From: an uncultured Pseudomonadota bacterium
GTDB lineage: Bacteria; Pseudomonadota; Gammaproteobacteria; Burkholderiales; Burkholderiaceae
Assembly (NCBI GenBank): GCA_946480245.1
Contig: CAMLIZ010000053.1
Location: forward strand, 1 to 26,490
Direction: 5' to 3'
DNA: 26,490 bases
In this document: positions 17,265 to 26,011 of the stretch, one piece after another
How the letters are laid out: every line of letters starts with the position of its first letter
Position numbering within the stretch: the stretch's first letter is position 1
The notes under the pieces: model-generated
The model's input: the letters and a program-made list of their open reading frames with translations, nothing else
What the model was told of the DNA's origin: nothing
The model's database searches: none
Translations under genes and position numbers: made by a program

Positions 17265-19373
17265 ATGCGACCTGCGCATTGCATTCGCGTGGCCGCCGCC
17301 GCGATGCTGCTGACCCAGGTGTGCCGCCTGGCCGCGCAGCCGGCCAGCGAGGAGGAGGAGCTGGCGCTGGCGTATGGCGACAAGTCGACGATCAGCATCG
17401 CCACCGGCAGCGCGCAGCCACTGCGCCGCGCGCCGGCGGTGGCCACCGTGATCACCGCCGAGGACATCGCGGCGATGGGCGCACGCGACCTCGACCAGGT
17501 GCTGGAGTCGGTGCCGGGCATGCACGTGAGCCGCGGCAGCGGTGCCTACACCCCGCTGTATCTCGTGCGAGGCATCTACAGCGAGTTCAATCCGCAGACG
17601 CTGATGCTGCAGAACGGCGTGCCGATGACGACGCTGTACGTGGGCAGCCGCGGCATCATCTGGGGCGGCCTGCCGGTAGAGAACATCGCGCGCATCGAGA
17701 TCATTCGCGGGCCGGGCTCGGCCCTGTACGGCGCCGACGCGTATTCCGGCGTGATCAACATCATCACCAAGGGCCCGCAGGACGTGCAGGGCCTGGAGAT
17801 GGGGGTGCGCGCGGGCTCCTTCGATACCGACGATGCCTGGCTGCAGTACGGCCGCCCGGGCCCCTTGGGCGTGGCGGCCTTCCTGCGCGTGGGGCGCAGC
17901 AGCGGCTCCGACGAGCGCGTGACGGCCGACGCGCAGACCGGCCTGGACGCCCTGCTCGGCACGCACGCCAGCCTCGCACCCGGGCCCGTTCACACCGGCT
18001 ATCACGCAGTCGACGGTGGTCTCGAGCTGAGCCGCGACAAGCTGCGCCTGCACGTGGGCTACAAGCTGCGCAGCGATGTCGGCACCGGCGCCGGCATTGC
18101 GGGTGCGCTCGACCCGGTGGGCCGCATGCGCTCGGAACGCCTGCACGCGGACCTGGCTTACAACGACATCGAGCTCGCGCGCGACTGGCGCATGCAGCTG
18201 ACGGGCAGCTACCTGCGGTACGTGCAGACCCTTCCGCAGCCGGTGCAGTTGTTCCCGCCCGGCGCCTTCGGCGGGGCGTTCCCGAACGGCGTGTTCGGCG
18301 CCCCCAACACCTGGGAGCGCCAGCTGCGCCTGGGTACCGCGGTCACCTACACCGGCATCGCCCAGCACACGGTGCGCCTGGGCCTCGGCCACGACGACTT
18401 GAACCTGTATCGCACACAGGAGTTCAAGAACTTCAGCGTCATCACTTCCGGCCCGCTCACCGGGCTGCCAGTGCCCACGGCGACCGGCGAGGTGCAGGAG
18501 TTCCCGGTGGCCGACTCGTTCCTCGCACCGCACCGGCGCACGGTGAACTATGCGTACGTGCAGGACGAATGGCGCTTCGCCAACGACTGGGCGCTGACCG
18601 GCGGCGTGCGCCGCGACCAGTACTCCGACTTCGGCGGCACCACCAACCCACGCCTGGCCCTGGTGTGGGACGCCAGCCTCGACCTCACGGCGAAGCTGCT
18701 GTACGGAAGCGCCTTCCGCGCCCCCTCGTTCAACGAGCAGTACGGCGTCAACCCGGTGGCGGCGGGCAATGCCGCGATCGAGCCCGAGACCATCCACACG
18801 CTGGAAGCGGCGCTGGAGTGGCAGGCGCGGGAGAACCTGCAGCTGCGCGGCAGCCTGTTCCACTACGCGATGGCTGACATCATCCGTGCCACGGCCAATC
18901 CTGCGCCGGCGCCAGGCTCGATGTTCCAGAACGCCGGCAGCCAGCACGGGCATGGCGCCGAGCTCGAATGGGGCTGGGATCCCCGGCCCACCTTGCACGT
19001 GAGCGGCAGCTTCGCCTACCAGCGGTCGGTCGACGACACCAGCGGGCAGGACGCGGGCTACGCGCCGCACCGCCACTTGTATGCCGGCGCCGACTGGACC
19101 TTCACCGGGGGCTGGCTGCTGGGCGGGCGCCTGAACCACGTGGCCGGGCGCGAGCGCGCAGCCGGCGACATCCGCCCGCCGGTAGCCGACTACACCACCT
19201 TCGATCTGACGCTGCGCACGCGGCCGGCCAAGTCGCGTTGGGAACTGTCGGCCTCGGTCTTCAACCTGTTCAATGCCGATGCGCGCGAACCCAGCCTGCC
19301 GAGCGTGGGCATCCCCAACGACCTGCCGCTGGCGCGGCGCACCCTTTCAATCCAGGCCGTGTACCGGCTCTGA
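17265..19373 (+). CDS. TonB-dependent outer-membrane receptor
   Basis: This 702-residue protein has a signal peptide (1-24, ending RLAAQ) and a plug domain (about 48-165). The plug shows PAVATVITAEDIAAMGARDL, YLVRGI and an IEIIRGPGSALYGADAYSGVINIIT run of the family. A 22-strand barrel fills the rest, with FNLFNADAREPS and a final VYRL. The last residue is Leu instead of the usual Phe or Trp. Family members import siderophores, cobalamin, sugars or other ligands across the outer membrane with TonB energy. AGAGGGA precedes the ATG at 17265. It is divergent from an orphan binding protein and a hybrid kinase, suggesting shared ligand handling. The cargo cannot be told from sequence. The 3' end overlaps the convergent gene by 27 bp. 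Confidence 0.92.
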   Translation: MRPAHCIRVAAAAMLLTQVCRLAAQPASEEEELALAYGDKSTISIATGSAQPLRRAPAVATVITAEDIAAMGARDLDQVLESVPGMHVSRGSGAYTPLYLVRGIYSEFNPQTLMLQNGVPMTTLYVGSRGIIWGGLPVENIARIEIIRGPGSALYGADAYSGVINIITKGPQDVQGLEMGVRAGSFDTDDAWLQYGRPGPLGVAAFLRVGRSSGSDERVTADAQTGLDALLGTHASLAPGPVHTGYHAVDGGLELSRDKLRLHVGYKLRSDVGTGAGIAGALDPVGRMRSERLHADLAYNDIELARDWRMQLTGSYLRYVQTLPQPVQLFPPGAFGGAFPNGVFGAPNTWERQLRLGTAVTYTGIAQHTVRLGLGHDDLNLYRTQEFKNFSVITSGPLTGLPVPTATGEVQEFPVADSFLAPHRRTVNYAYVQDEWRFANDWALTGGVRRDQYSDFGGTTNPRLALVWDASLDLTAKLLYGSAFRAPSFNEQYGVNPVAAGNAAIEPETIHTLEAALEWQARENLQLRGSLFHYAMADIIRATANPAPAPGSMFQNAGSQHGHGAELEWGWDPRPTLHVSGSFAYQRSVDDTSGQDAGYAPHRHLYAGADWTFTGGWLLGGRLNHVAGRERAAGDIRPPVADYTTFDLTLRTRPAKSRWELSASVFNLFNADAREPSLPSVGIPNDLPLARRTLSIQAVYRL

Positions 19374-20174
19374 GGCCGGCGGCCAGGCGCGTGGCGGCGC
19401 GCCTTCGTAGGCGATGTGGTGGCACGAGAGCGGAAACACCGCGCCCTCCGGCAGCTCGGCACCTTCGATGAAGCAGGGCGTCATGCCGGCCAGCAGCATC
19501 GGCACCTGGAAGTGGTGGAACTCGCGCACCGACAAGCCCATGTCCGCCGCCAGCGCCGCGGTGAGCGTCGCATAGTTCATGCGCAGCCGCGCATCGTGCG
19601 CGACCAGCACGCGCTCCACATCGTGCGCCAGCGCAAGATGCGCGCCGCCATCCAGCCCCAGCTCGCGCGCCAGGCCGAGCAACCAAGGCAGGCGTTCGTC
19701 CACCGCGCTGATCGGCCGGCCGTAGCCGAGGATGCGCCGCTGCGCCAGCTCCTGCTGCACGATGGCCTCGACCGTCTCGCCCTGCTGCACCCGGCGTTGC
19801 GCCTGCAGCAGGAAGTCGATCGCGCGCACGCAGGGATGGCCCCCATACACCGTGGCCTCCGACATGCCGATGGCCGCCGCGATGCCGAGCCCCGGCGTGC
19901 TGCGCGCACTACCGGCCAACGCGGCGACGCGGTTGTTCCACAGGCGCGCGTCGGGATAGCTGGTGTAGCTCCACATCGCGTGCAGCAGCCGCACCTGGGC
20001 GTCGCTGAAGCGGCGCCCGGTGATGCCGTAGACGAACAGCGCCATCCAATCCATCTGCCCCAGATCGGCATGCAGGTCGCGCCCCCGGAAGACGGTGCGC
20101 GTGCCGACGAAGCACTGGCCCATCCGCGTGTGCAGGCGGCCGGCATGGCGGCGCAAAGTGGCCGGGCCGCTCAT
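19347..20174 (-). CDS. Citrate-synthase-fold protein with altered active site (second of a pair)
   Basis: This 275-residue protein is much shorter than citrate synthase (about 430) and covers the core of the fold. Segments such as SYPDARLWNNRVAALAGSARS (70-90), SEATVYGG (105-112), RILGYGRP (147-154) and MNYATLTAALAADMGLS (199-215) line up with citrate synthase regions. However, the catalytic His of LHGG reads Tyr110, the His of GFGHR reads Arg153 and the expected Asp near NVD is absent. It may be a non-catalytic subunit or use other chemistry. Its ATG overlaps the TGA of its partner (ATGA). Often annotated as citrate synthase or citryl-CoA lyase; I would not assign either activity. The alignment was done by eye. 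Confidence 0.72.
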   Translation of the reverse strand: MSGPATLRRHAGRLHTRMGQCFVGTRTVFRGRDLHADLGQMDWMALFVYGITGRRFSDAQVRLLHAMWSYTSYPDARLWNNRVAALAGSARSTPGLGIAAAIGMSEATVYGGHPCVRAIDFLLQAQRRVQQGETVEAIVQQELAQRRILGYGRPISAVDERLPWLLGLARELGLDGGAHLALAHDVERVLVAHDARLRMNYATLTAALAADMGLSVREFHHFQVPMLLAGMTPCFIEGAELPEGAVFPLSCHHIAYEGAPPRAWPPASEPVHGLD

Positions 20175-20977
20175 CGCGCGCCTCCTGCCGGATCGTCCTC
20201 GAGCGCGAGCTCGAACAACGGGAAGTCCTTGTGGCCGACCGCGCGCTGCTCGAGCGCGTGTGCCGCCGCTCCGGGCAGGCGCAGCAGCAGGTACAGCATC
20301 TCGCCCTGCTCGGGCGACAGGCCCAGCGCCACGAATGCGGCCGCTGCCACGCCGCACATTGCCAGCGGCAGCCCGGCCGCATGTTCGATCGCTGCGCGGT
20401 GCTCGGCCAGCCACCCGAGCGGGCCGGGCCCCGCCAGCGCGGACAACCCGTGCAGCGTCTGCTTCACGATGGTGGCGGTGGTCACCCCGTGCGCGTCGAA
20501 GCCGGGGGCGTGCTCGCCTTCGGGCCACAAGGTGGCGACCGTCGGTTCAGCGGCCTGAAGCGCGCGCGTCCAGGCCTGCAGGTCGCAGCCGGCGGCCTGC
20601 CACAGCTGCATCGCATGGAACACCTCCCGTGCGCCGCCGTTGCGGCCCGCGCCCACGGCGAGTGCCGCCATCAGTGCAGCGGCCGCGGTGCCGCCGCTGG
20701 CGCCGGCGCACATGGCGGCATGCACCGACGGATCGCGCGGCCCGGGGTTCGCCAGCGCGAGGGCCAAGGCATCGAGCAGCCGCGCCTGTGCAGGCGTCGG
20801 CGCCTCGCCTTGCAGCAGCAGGTACAGCATGTCCACCCAGCGCGCTCGGCCCAGCATCTGGCCGTACACGTCGTAGCCATGGCACAGCGCCGAGCGCGTG
20901 GCGAACTCGTTGCCAGGCTCCGGCTCTTCACGCCAGATGCGGCTGCGCACCTGCTGCAGTCTCGGTTCCGTGGTCAT
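20171..20977 (-). CDS. Citrate-synthase-fold / citryl-CoA-lyase-like protein (first of a pair)
   Basis: This 268-residue protein has citrate-synthase-like parts: WVDMLYLLLQGEAPTPAQ, NPGPRDPSVHAAM, a GAGRNGGAREV segment in the place of LHGG (His replaced by Asn), PGFDAHG in the place of PGFGH (His possibly kept, one residue shifted) and AMCGVAAAAFVALGLSPEQ in the place of the NVD helix (Asp replaced by Cys). LLLRLPGAAAHALEQ near the C-terminus is typical of the superfamily. It follows the ThDP enzyme stop with no gap and is co-translated with a second short paralogue, suggesting a heteromeric enzyme. A role in making or breaking a CoA thioester or C-C bond linked to the ThDP enzyme is inferred; substrate unknown. 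Confidence 0.72.
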   Translation of the reverse strand: MTTEPRLQQVRSRIWREEPEPGNEFATRSALCHGYDVYGQMLGRARWVDMLYLLLQGEAPTPAQARLLDALALALANPGPRDPSVHAAMCAGASGGTAAAALMAALAVGAGRNGGAREVFHAMQLWQAAGCDLQAWTRALQAAEPTVATLWPEGEHAPGFDAHGVTTATIVKQTLHGLSALAGPGPLGWLAEHRAAIEHAAGLPLAMCGVAAAAFVALGLSPEQGEMLYLLLRLPGAAAHALEQRAVGHKDFPLFELALEDDPAGGAR

Positions 20978-22807
20978 CTATTCCCCTGTGCCCAGAGTCT
21001 TCATGCGCACGTTCATCGGCGGCACCTCCTCGGCGTCGATGCGCACGTCGAGCATCGTCGGCCCGCGCCGCGCGAGCATCGAGTCGAAGTCGAGCGCGTC
21101 GATGTCCTGTGGCGTGCGGATGACGTGGCCCGGAATCCCCATCGCTGCCGCCAGTGCACAGTAGTCCACCTGCGGCAGCTCGAAGCCGATGCGCTCCGCG
21201 CCGGCCAGGCGCTGGCCATGCTTCACCATGCCGAGGGCGCCGTCGTTGAGCACGACAAACAGCACCGGCAAGCCGAGCGCAGCCGCCACCGTGATCTCCT
21301 GGCCGTTCATCAGGTAGCTGCCGTCGCCGGTGATGCACACCACGGGGCATTGGCGATTGCCAGCCGCCACGCCGATCGCTGCACCGATCGCCCAGCCCAT
21401 GGGCGCGAAGTCCATCGTCACGCGCAGCCAGCTGCTGCGGCCGCTGCGCCTCTCTGCGCCACGATCCGCCGCGGGCAGCGGATCGCGCACCGCGCGCCGG
21501 TCGCGCGGCTGCAGGTAGTGCACGGCCCAGGCGGCGCTGTTGCCCGCATCGGCGACGAAGCGCGTGTGCGGCGGGCACTTCTGCGACAGCGCCTTCATCA
21601 GGCGCTGTGGCTTGATGGGGGCGTCGTCGGCGTGGTACTTGTGCGGCTCGCGCAGCATCGCCTCCAGCTGTGCCTGCTCGGCGGCACGGTCGGGAAACGG
21701 CAGCACATTGCTGCTCGCCTGCTCGCCCTGGTGCAGCGCGATCAGCCGCTCGACCACCGCCACGATGCGGCCGCGCACGTGCAGGCGCGCCATCGGCGTG
21801 CGCATCAGGTGCTCGTCGCAGCTGTCGACGTGCACGAGGCGCTCGTTCATGACGCTCGCGCTCCAGCCCCCGCTGCTGAATTCGCCGAAGCCGGTGCCGA
21901 ACGCGAGCACGAGATCCGGCTCGCTGGCCAGCAGCTCGTGGGCAGTGGCGTGCCCACCGAAGCCGAACACGCCGTGGTACGCGGGATCACGTGGGTTCAC
22001 GAAGCCCTTGCCGTCGGGCGTGGTGACGAAGCGCGCGCCGGCCAACCGGGCCAGCCGCACGATCGCTCCGGCCGCCTCGCCGCAGCCGTCGCCGATCAGG
22101 AACACCGGGCGACGCGCGGCACCGAGCAGCGCATGCAGTTGCTCGACCGAGCCGTGGTCGATCAGCGATGGCGTGGCCTTCAGCAAGGTTGCCGGGTCAT
22201 ACGCAAGCGCACCGGGCGGTAGCGGCGTGCGCAGGATGTCCACCGGCACCGACAGGTGGCTGGGGCCGTGCGGGGTGCGGCCGGCGTGCATCAGCGCGTT
22301 GAAGAGCTTGATGCGCAGCTGGTCGGGATGCGACACGAGCGAGTTGTAGCGCGTGCAGTGGCGCAGCATCGCCACGGTGTTGATCCCCGTGCAGCTCGAT
22401 TCCTGCAATGCACCCTTGCCGAACGAATGGATCGGCGGCTGGCCGGTGATCACGAGCAGCGGCACGTCGTTGTCATGCGCGCACGCCACCCCGGTGATGA
22501 GGTTCGTGGCGCCCGGCCCGGAGGTGGCGATGCACACGCCGATCCGCCCCGTTTCGCGGGCATAGCCGTCGGCCATGAACGCCGCGCCGGCTTCGTGGCG
22601 CGCCACAACGGCCTTCGGTCCGCCGCGCCGCCCGCTGCGGGCGAGCGCGTTGTACAGCGGCTCGATCGCGCCACCCGGCACGCCGAACACGAACTCGACG
22701 CCGAGACGCTCGAGGTACGAGATCACCACGTCCGCCGCCTCCAGCGCAACTGCGTTGGCGGCAGGCTCCGCCGAGACGCGCAGATCCGCGTTGCTCGAAG
22801 TTTCCAA
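20978..22807 (-). CDS. ThDP-dependent enzyme, acetolactate-synthase large-subunit-like
   Basis: This 609-residue protein has the three domains of the family: an N-terminal pyrimidine-binding domain (catalytic Glu72 in ARHEAGAAFMADGYAR), a central domain and a C-terminal ThDP domain with GDGSYLMNGQE and a LND after about 20 residues. Between DAGNSAAWAVHYL and the ThDP domain there is a charged Arg/Asp-rich insert of about 25 residues not usual in acetolactate synthases. No small regulatory subunit gene is nearby, and the next two genes encode citrate-synthase-fold proteins, so branched-chain synthesis is unlikely. It may decarboxylate a 2-oxoacid and hand over the product. TTG at 22807 is chosen for GAGGA 5 nt upstream; a GTG at 22825 is the alternative. 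Confidence 0.82.
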   Translation of the reverse strand: METSSNADLRVSAEPAANAVALEAADVVISYLERLGVEFVFGVPGGAIEPLYNALARSGRRGGPKAVVARHEAGAAFMADGYARETGRIGVCIATSGPGATNLITGVACAHDNDVPLLVITGQPPIHSFGKGALQESSCTGINTVAMLRHCTRYNSLVSHPDQLRIKLFNALMHAGRTPHGPSHLSVPVDILRTPLPPGALAYDPATLLKATPSLIDHGSVEQLHALLGAARRPVFLIGDGCGEAAGAIVRLARLAGARFVTTPDGKGFVNPRDPAYHGVFGFGGHATAHELLASEPDLVLAFGTGFGEFSSGGWSASVMNERLVHVDSCDEHLMRTPMARLHVRGRIVAVVERLIALHQGEQASSNVLPFPDRAAEQAQLEAMLREPHKYHADDAPIKPQRLMKALSQKCPPHTRFVADAGNSAAWAVHYLQPRDRRAVRDPLPAADRGAERRSGRSSWLRVTMDFAPMGWAIGAAIGVAAGNRQCPVVCITGDGSYLMNGQEITVAAALGLPVLFVVLNDGALGMVKHGQRLAGAERIGFELPQVDYCALAAAMGIPGHVIRTPQDIDALDFDSMLARRGPTMLDVRIDAEEVPPMNVRMKTLGTGE

Positions 22808-23164
22808 GGGGGTCCTCGTCGGCACACGTCGCCCCCGCCTGAACGCACGATGCGCCAATGCCGGGTTCGACCAGGGTTGGGGAAAGGCGCCGCCGTGAAG
22901 CGCGCCGCGCGCAAGCCTCACCCCGTCGAGTCGACGCGGTGCTGCCCGCTGCTCCCTGCCTGTGTTGTTGTGTGTGCGAGCGATCGCGGCGCGACTGTAT
23001 CGAATTGAAACGCCGTTGTGCAGGGCCGACCGCACCCCGCATCAAGAGGCGGAACGAAAACGTGAATCGATCACGCGGTGGCCGGGTGAAACCCCCTAAG
23101 CGCGGGGGAGCAGGCTGCGCAGGTGTGGTAGGCCGGCCGCGCGCCCATCGCGCGATGGTCGGCG
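22808..23164. other. Intergenic space with several palindromes
   Basis: No gene is supported here; open frames are shadows. Seen: GTCGA-G-TCGAC at 22925-22935, CCCCC-7 nt-GGGGG near 23090-23107, GGCCGGCC near 23131-23138 and the perfect 14-nt palindrome CCATCGCGCGATGG at 23145-23158, with GCGCC/GGCGC partly around it. The last lies just after the DUF1178 stop and may act as its terminator, without a T-tract. Confidence 0.45.
22994..23022 (-). promoter_or_regulatory. Possible sigma-70 promoter for the ThDP / citrate-synthase-like operon
   Basis: On the minus strand TGCACA and TACAGT are 17 nt apart, each matching 4 of 6 consensus bases. It would give a leader of about 180 nt. It is the best candidate I found in the 357-bp space 22808-23164. 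Confidence 0.3.
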
Positions 23165-23608
23165 CTACTGGAGCGGGGTTTTCAGGGCATCGGGCACGGG
23201 AAGCGCCGCCACCTCGATACCTTCGTCAACAAGCGAACGTGCTTCCTCCGGCGTCGCTTGGCCCCGGATCGCGCGCTCCTGCGCTTCACCGTAGTGGATG
23301 CGGCGCGCTTCCTCCGCGAAGCGTGTGCCGACGTCCTCGGTGTGCGCCATCACGTGGCGTACGGCCTGAAGCCACAGCGCGTGGGGTTCAGGCACCTGCG
23401 CGGCTGCTGGCGCCTGCGCAGAGGCCTGCGGCTCGCGCGCGCCGGACAGGTTGAGCCGCGGGGCGCTCGGCGTGCGGCTCACTACCCGATCCGCACACAG
23501 AGGACATTCGACGAGGCCGCGGCCGTTCTGCGATTGGTAGTCCTCCTCGGAGGCGAACCAGCCCTCGAACGGATGCCCGTTGGAACAGCGCAGGTCCAGG
23601 ACCTTCAT
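23165..23608 (-). CDS. DUF1178 zinc-ribbon protein
   Basis: This 147-residue protein has an N-terminal putative zinc ribbon: Cys8 and His12 in LRCSNGH and Cys35/Cys38 in CPLCAD. A variable Ala/Pro/Gln linker follows, then a helical C-terminal domain with HTEDVGTRFAEEARRIHYGE and RAIRGQATPEEARSLVDEGIEVAALP, the family hallmark. The function is unknown. ATG at 23608 gives the conserved MKVLDLRC start. It lies 31 nt after the Nudix gene and is the last gene of the nuo-linked cluster. Confidence 0.88.
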   Translation of the reverse strand: MKVLDLRCSNGHPFEGWFASEEDYQSQNGRGLVECPLCADRVVSRTPSAPRLNLSGAREPQASAQAPAAAQVPEPHALWLQAVRHVMAHTEDVGTRFAEEARRIHYGEAQERAIRGQATPEEARSLVDEGIEVAALPVPDALKTPLQ

Positions 23609-23639
23609 GATGGCTGTATCGGCAGCGGCGGCCTGATCT

Positions 23640-24215
23640 TCAGGCGGGCTGCCACTGCAAGGGCCATGTACCGGCGCGCCAGCGGGCCAGCCACAGCAGG
23701 CCGATCAAGGTCTTCGCGTCGGTGAGCTCGCCACGCGAGGCCAGGGCGTCGAGCTCGGCCTGATGCATCGGCACGACCTCGATGTGTTCGCCATGATCGA
23801 GCTGCGCCTGGCCTTCCCTCAAGCCCCGCGCAAACCAGATCTCGATGCCCTCGGTGGAGTAGGCCGGAGCGTTGTGGATCACGCATGCACGCGCCCATTC
23901 GGCGGCGCGGTAGCCGGTTTCCTCGGCGAGCTCGCGGATGGCGCAGGTCTTCGGGTCTTCGCCCGGATCCTTCTTGCCTGCCGGGAACTCCAGCAGCACC
24001 TGCTGCAGCGGGCAGCGGTATTGCCGCTCCATCACGAGCCGCCCGTCGTCCAGCAGCGGCACGACCATCACCGCGCCGGGATGCACGATGTACTCGCGCG
24101 TGGCGGTGTCGCCGGCAGGCAGCCGCACCGTGTCGAGGCGCACGTCGAGGAAATTGCCCCGCAGCAGTTGCTGGGTGTGCAGCGTCGACTCGATCAGGTG
24201 AAGGTCGTCAGACAT
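23640..24215 (-). CDS. Nudix hydrolase, ADP-ribose pyrophosphatase type
   Basis: This 191-residue protein has a complete Nudix box at 80-102 (G-x5-E-x7-RELxEExGY form, GKKDPGEDPKTCAIRELAEE and TGY). Upstream are HPGAVMVVPLLDDGRLVMERQYR and LLEFPAGK typical of the NudF/ADP-ribose group, which splits ADP-ribose to AMP and ribose 5-phosphate. ATG at 24215 gives MSDDLHLIES, and its 5' end overlaps the DUF2818 gene by 8 nt. The longer upstream start only adds out-of-family residues. Exact substrate is uncertain within the ADP-sugar group. Confidence 0.88.
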   Translation of the reverse strand: MSDDLHLIESTLHTQQLLRGNFLDVRLDTVRLPAGDTATREYIVHPGAVMVVPLLDDGRLVMERQYRCPLQQVLLEFPAGKKDPGEDPKTCAIRELAEETGYRAAEWARACVIHNAPAYSTEGIEIWFARGLREGQAQLDHGEHIEVVPMHQAELDALASRGELTDAKTLIGLLWLARWRAGTWPLQWQPA

Positions 24216-24510
24216 GGCGACGGCGCAACTGGCGCCAGACGAAGCCCGGGAATGCGAAGGTGGCGAACAGGCACGCGAAAGCGGCATAGAACTCCCACCC
24301 CTGCGCCTGCAACTGGCCGAGCCGGGCCTCGAGCAGCAAACCCAGTGCCAGCGTGAGCAGGCCCATCAGCAGCCATTCGACCAATCGCCAGCCAAAGGAC
24401 TTGTGCGCCGGCCGCGGCCCGATGATCAGCACGCGCTGGCTGAGGAACGGCAGGTTGGCAGCGACGAGCCCCACCAGCAGCACCAACCAGACCTGCGGGC
24501 CGTGCGACAT
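24208..24510 (-). CDS. DUF2818 inner-membrane protein
   Basis: This 100-residue protein has three membrane helices (about 7-24, 47-62 and 74-92) and the LVAANLPFLSQRV and FPGFVWRQL patterns of its family. It lies 12 nt after nuoN, the usual place for this family in Burkholderiales. A role in complex I assembly or stability is suggested only by that linkage. Confidence 0.85.
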   Translation of the reverse strand: MSHGPQVWLVLLVGLVAANLPFLSQRVLIIGPRPAHKSFGWRLVEWLLMGLLTLALGLLLEARLGQLQAQGWEFYAAFACLFATFAFPGFVWRQLRRRHV

Positions 24511-24522
24511 CGGCCGGGCACA

Positions 24523-26007
24523 TCAGGTGGTCAATGCGCGCACGATGGCGTCGCGGCACACGGCCATCAGGCCCCCGGGCAGCAGCCCCAGCACGAGCAC
24601 CGCCGCGCCATTGAGCCCGAGCAACGCGTTGGCACCGGGTGCGCCGACCACCGGCGCCGCATCCACCGGCGCATCGAAATACATCACCTTCACGATGCGC
24701 AGGTAGTAGTAGGCTGCCACGAGAGACAGCAGCACCGCCACCACCGCCAGCCAGATGTAGCCGATGAGGTTGGTGGTGATCAGCGCCTGCAACACCGCCA
24801 GCTTGGCGTAGAACCCCACCGTCGGCGGAATGCCCGCCAGCGAGAACATGAACACCGCCATCACGCCGGCGAGCCATGGGCTGCGCTTGGCGAGGCCCGC
24901 CAGATCCTGGATTTCGTCGGCCTCGAAGCCCTGGCGCGACATCACCATGATCAAGCCGAAGGTGCCCAGCGTGGTGAGCACGTAGGTGACCAGGTAGAAC
25001 ATCGACGAGCTGTAGCCGTTGGCGGCCGAGATCGTGTTCAGCGACACCACGGTGGGCGTGAAGCCCAGGATCATGAAGCCCATCTGCCCGATCGTGGAAT
25101 AGGCCAGCAGGCGCTTCAGGTTGGTCTGCGCGATCGCGGCGAGGTTGCCGATGACCAGCGACGCCACAGCCAGCACGATCAGCATCTGCTGCCAGTCCTG
25201 ACCCAGGCCGATCATGCCCTCCACCAGCAGCCGGATCGTGATGGCGAAGGCGGCGATCTTGGGTGCACCGGCGATCAGCAGGGTCACCGCGGTGGGCGCT
25301 CCGTGGTAAACATCCGGGATCCACATGTGGAACGGCGCCGCGCCGAGCTTGAAGCCCAGGCCGGCCACGATGAACACCACGGCAAACACCAGCACCTGCG
25401 TGTTGGGCGTGCCGGTCGTGATGACCGCGAACACGCGCGGGATGTCGAGCGAGCCCGTGGCGCCGTACATCATGCTCAGGCCGTACAGCAGGAAGCCGGA
25501 AGCCAGCGCGCCGAGCACGAAGTACTTCATCGCCGCCTCGGTGGACACGGCATGATCGCGGCGCATCGCCACTAGCGCGTAGCTGGACAGGCTCATCAGC
25601 TCGAGGCCCAGGTACACCACGAGGAAGTTGTTGGCCGCGATCATCACCGAGATGCCCAGCAGCGCGAACATCGACAGACTGAAGAACTCGCCCTTCAACA
25701 GGTCGCGCGACGCGATGTAGGGCTGGGCATAGGCCAGCGTCACCATCACCGCCAGCGTAGAGAACAGCGCGAGCAGGTGGCCCATCGGATCGCTCACCAC
25801 CATGCCCTGCATGGCATACAGCGTGCCACTGGCGTCGTAGTTGGACCAGTGAAGCCAGGCCACCGCCAGCAGCGAAAGCTGCGTCAGCCAATAGGTTGGC
25901 CGCCGCAGGGGATGCGTGACGAACAGGTCCGCCAGCGCCACCACGCAGGCCATCACCAGCAGCAGGATCTCGGGGCTGATCACCCCCCAGTTCAACGAGT
26001 TCATCAT
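24523..26007 (-). CDS. nuoN: NADH-quinone oxidoreductase subunit N
   Basis: This 494-residue protein is the antiporter-like subunit N of complex I, in the cytoplasmic membrane, with about 14 helices. Family marks: EILLLVMACVVALADLFV at the start, LGLELMSLSSYALVAMRRD, GFKLGAAPFHMWIPDVYHGAPT (with the channel lysine and His) and FSLAGIPPTVGFYAK. Two ATGs in a row open the gene; it begins 4 nt after the nuoM stop. Charged residues in helices carry proton translocation in homologues. Confidence 0.97.
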   Translation of the reverse strand: MMNSLNWGVISPEILLLVMACVVALADLFVTHPLRRPTYWLTQLSLLAVAWLHWSNYDASGTLYAMQGMVVSDPMGHLLALFSTLAVMVTLAYAQPYIASRDLLKGEFFSLSMFALLGISVMIAANNFLVVYLGLELMSLSSYALVAMRRDHAVSTEAAMKYFVLGALASGFLLYGLSMMYGATGSLDIPRVFAVITTGTPNTQVLVFAVVFIVAGLGFKLGAAPFHMWIPDVYHGAPTAVTLLIAGAPKIAAFAITIRLLVEGMIGLGQDWQQMLIVLAVASLVIGNLAAIAQTNLKRLLAYSTIGQMGFMILGFTPTVVSLNTISAANGYSSSMFYLVTYVLTTLGTFGLIMVMSRQGFEADEIQDLAGLAKRSPWLAGVMAVFMFSLAGIPPTVGFYAKLAVLQALITTNLIGYIWLAVVAVLLSLVAAYYYLRIVKVMYFDAPVDAAPVVGAPGANALLGLNGAAVLVLGLLPGGLMAVCRDAIVRALTT

Positions 26008-26011
26008 CGGG

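Noticed and set aside
16113..19139. Very long minus-strand frame (1008 codons) running through the TonB receptor gene
   Set aside because: Only its last third (from 17087) is the binding protein; the upstream part is antisense to a clear TonB receptor and has shadow-like composition.
22256..23454. Plus-strand frames over the start of the ThDP gene and the intergenic space
   Set aside because: They are Arg/Ala-rich shadows without family patterns or ribosome-binding sites and overlap well-supported minus-strand genes.
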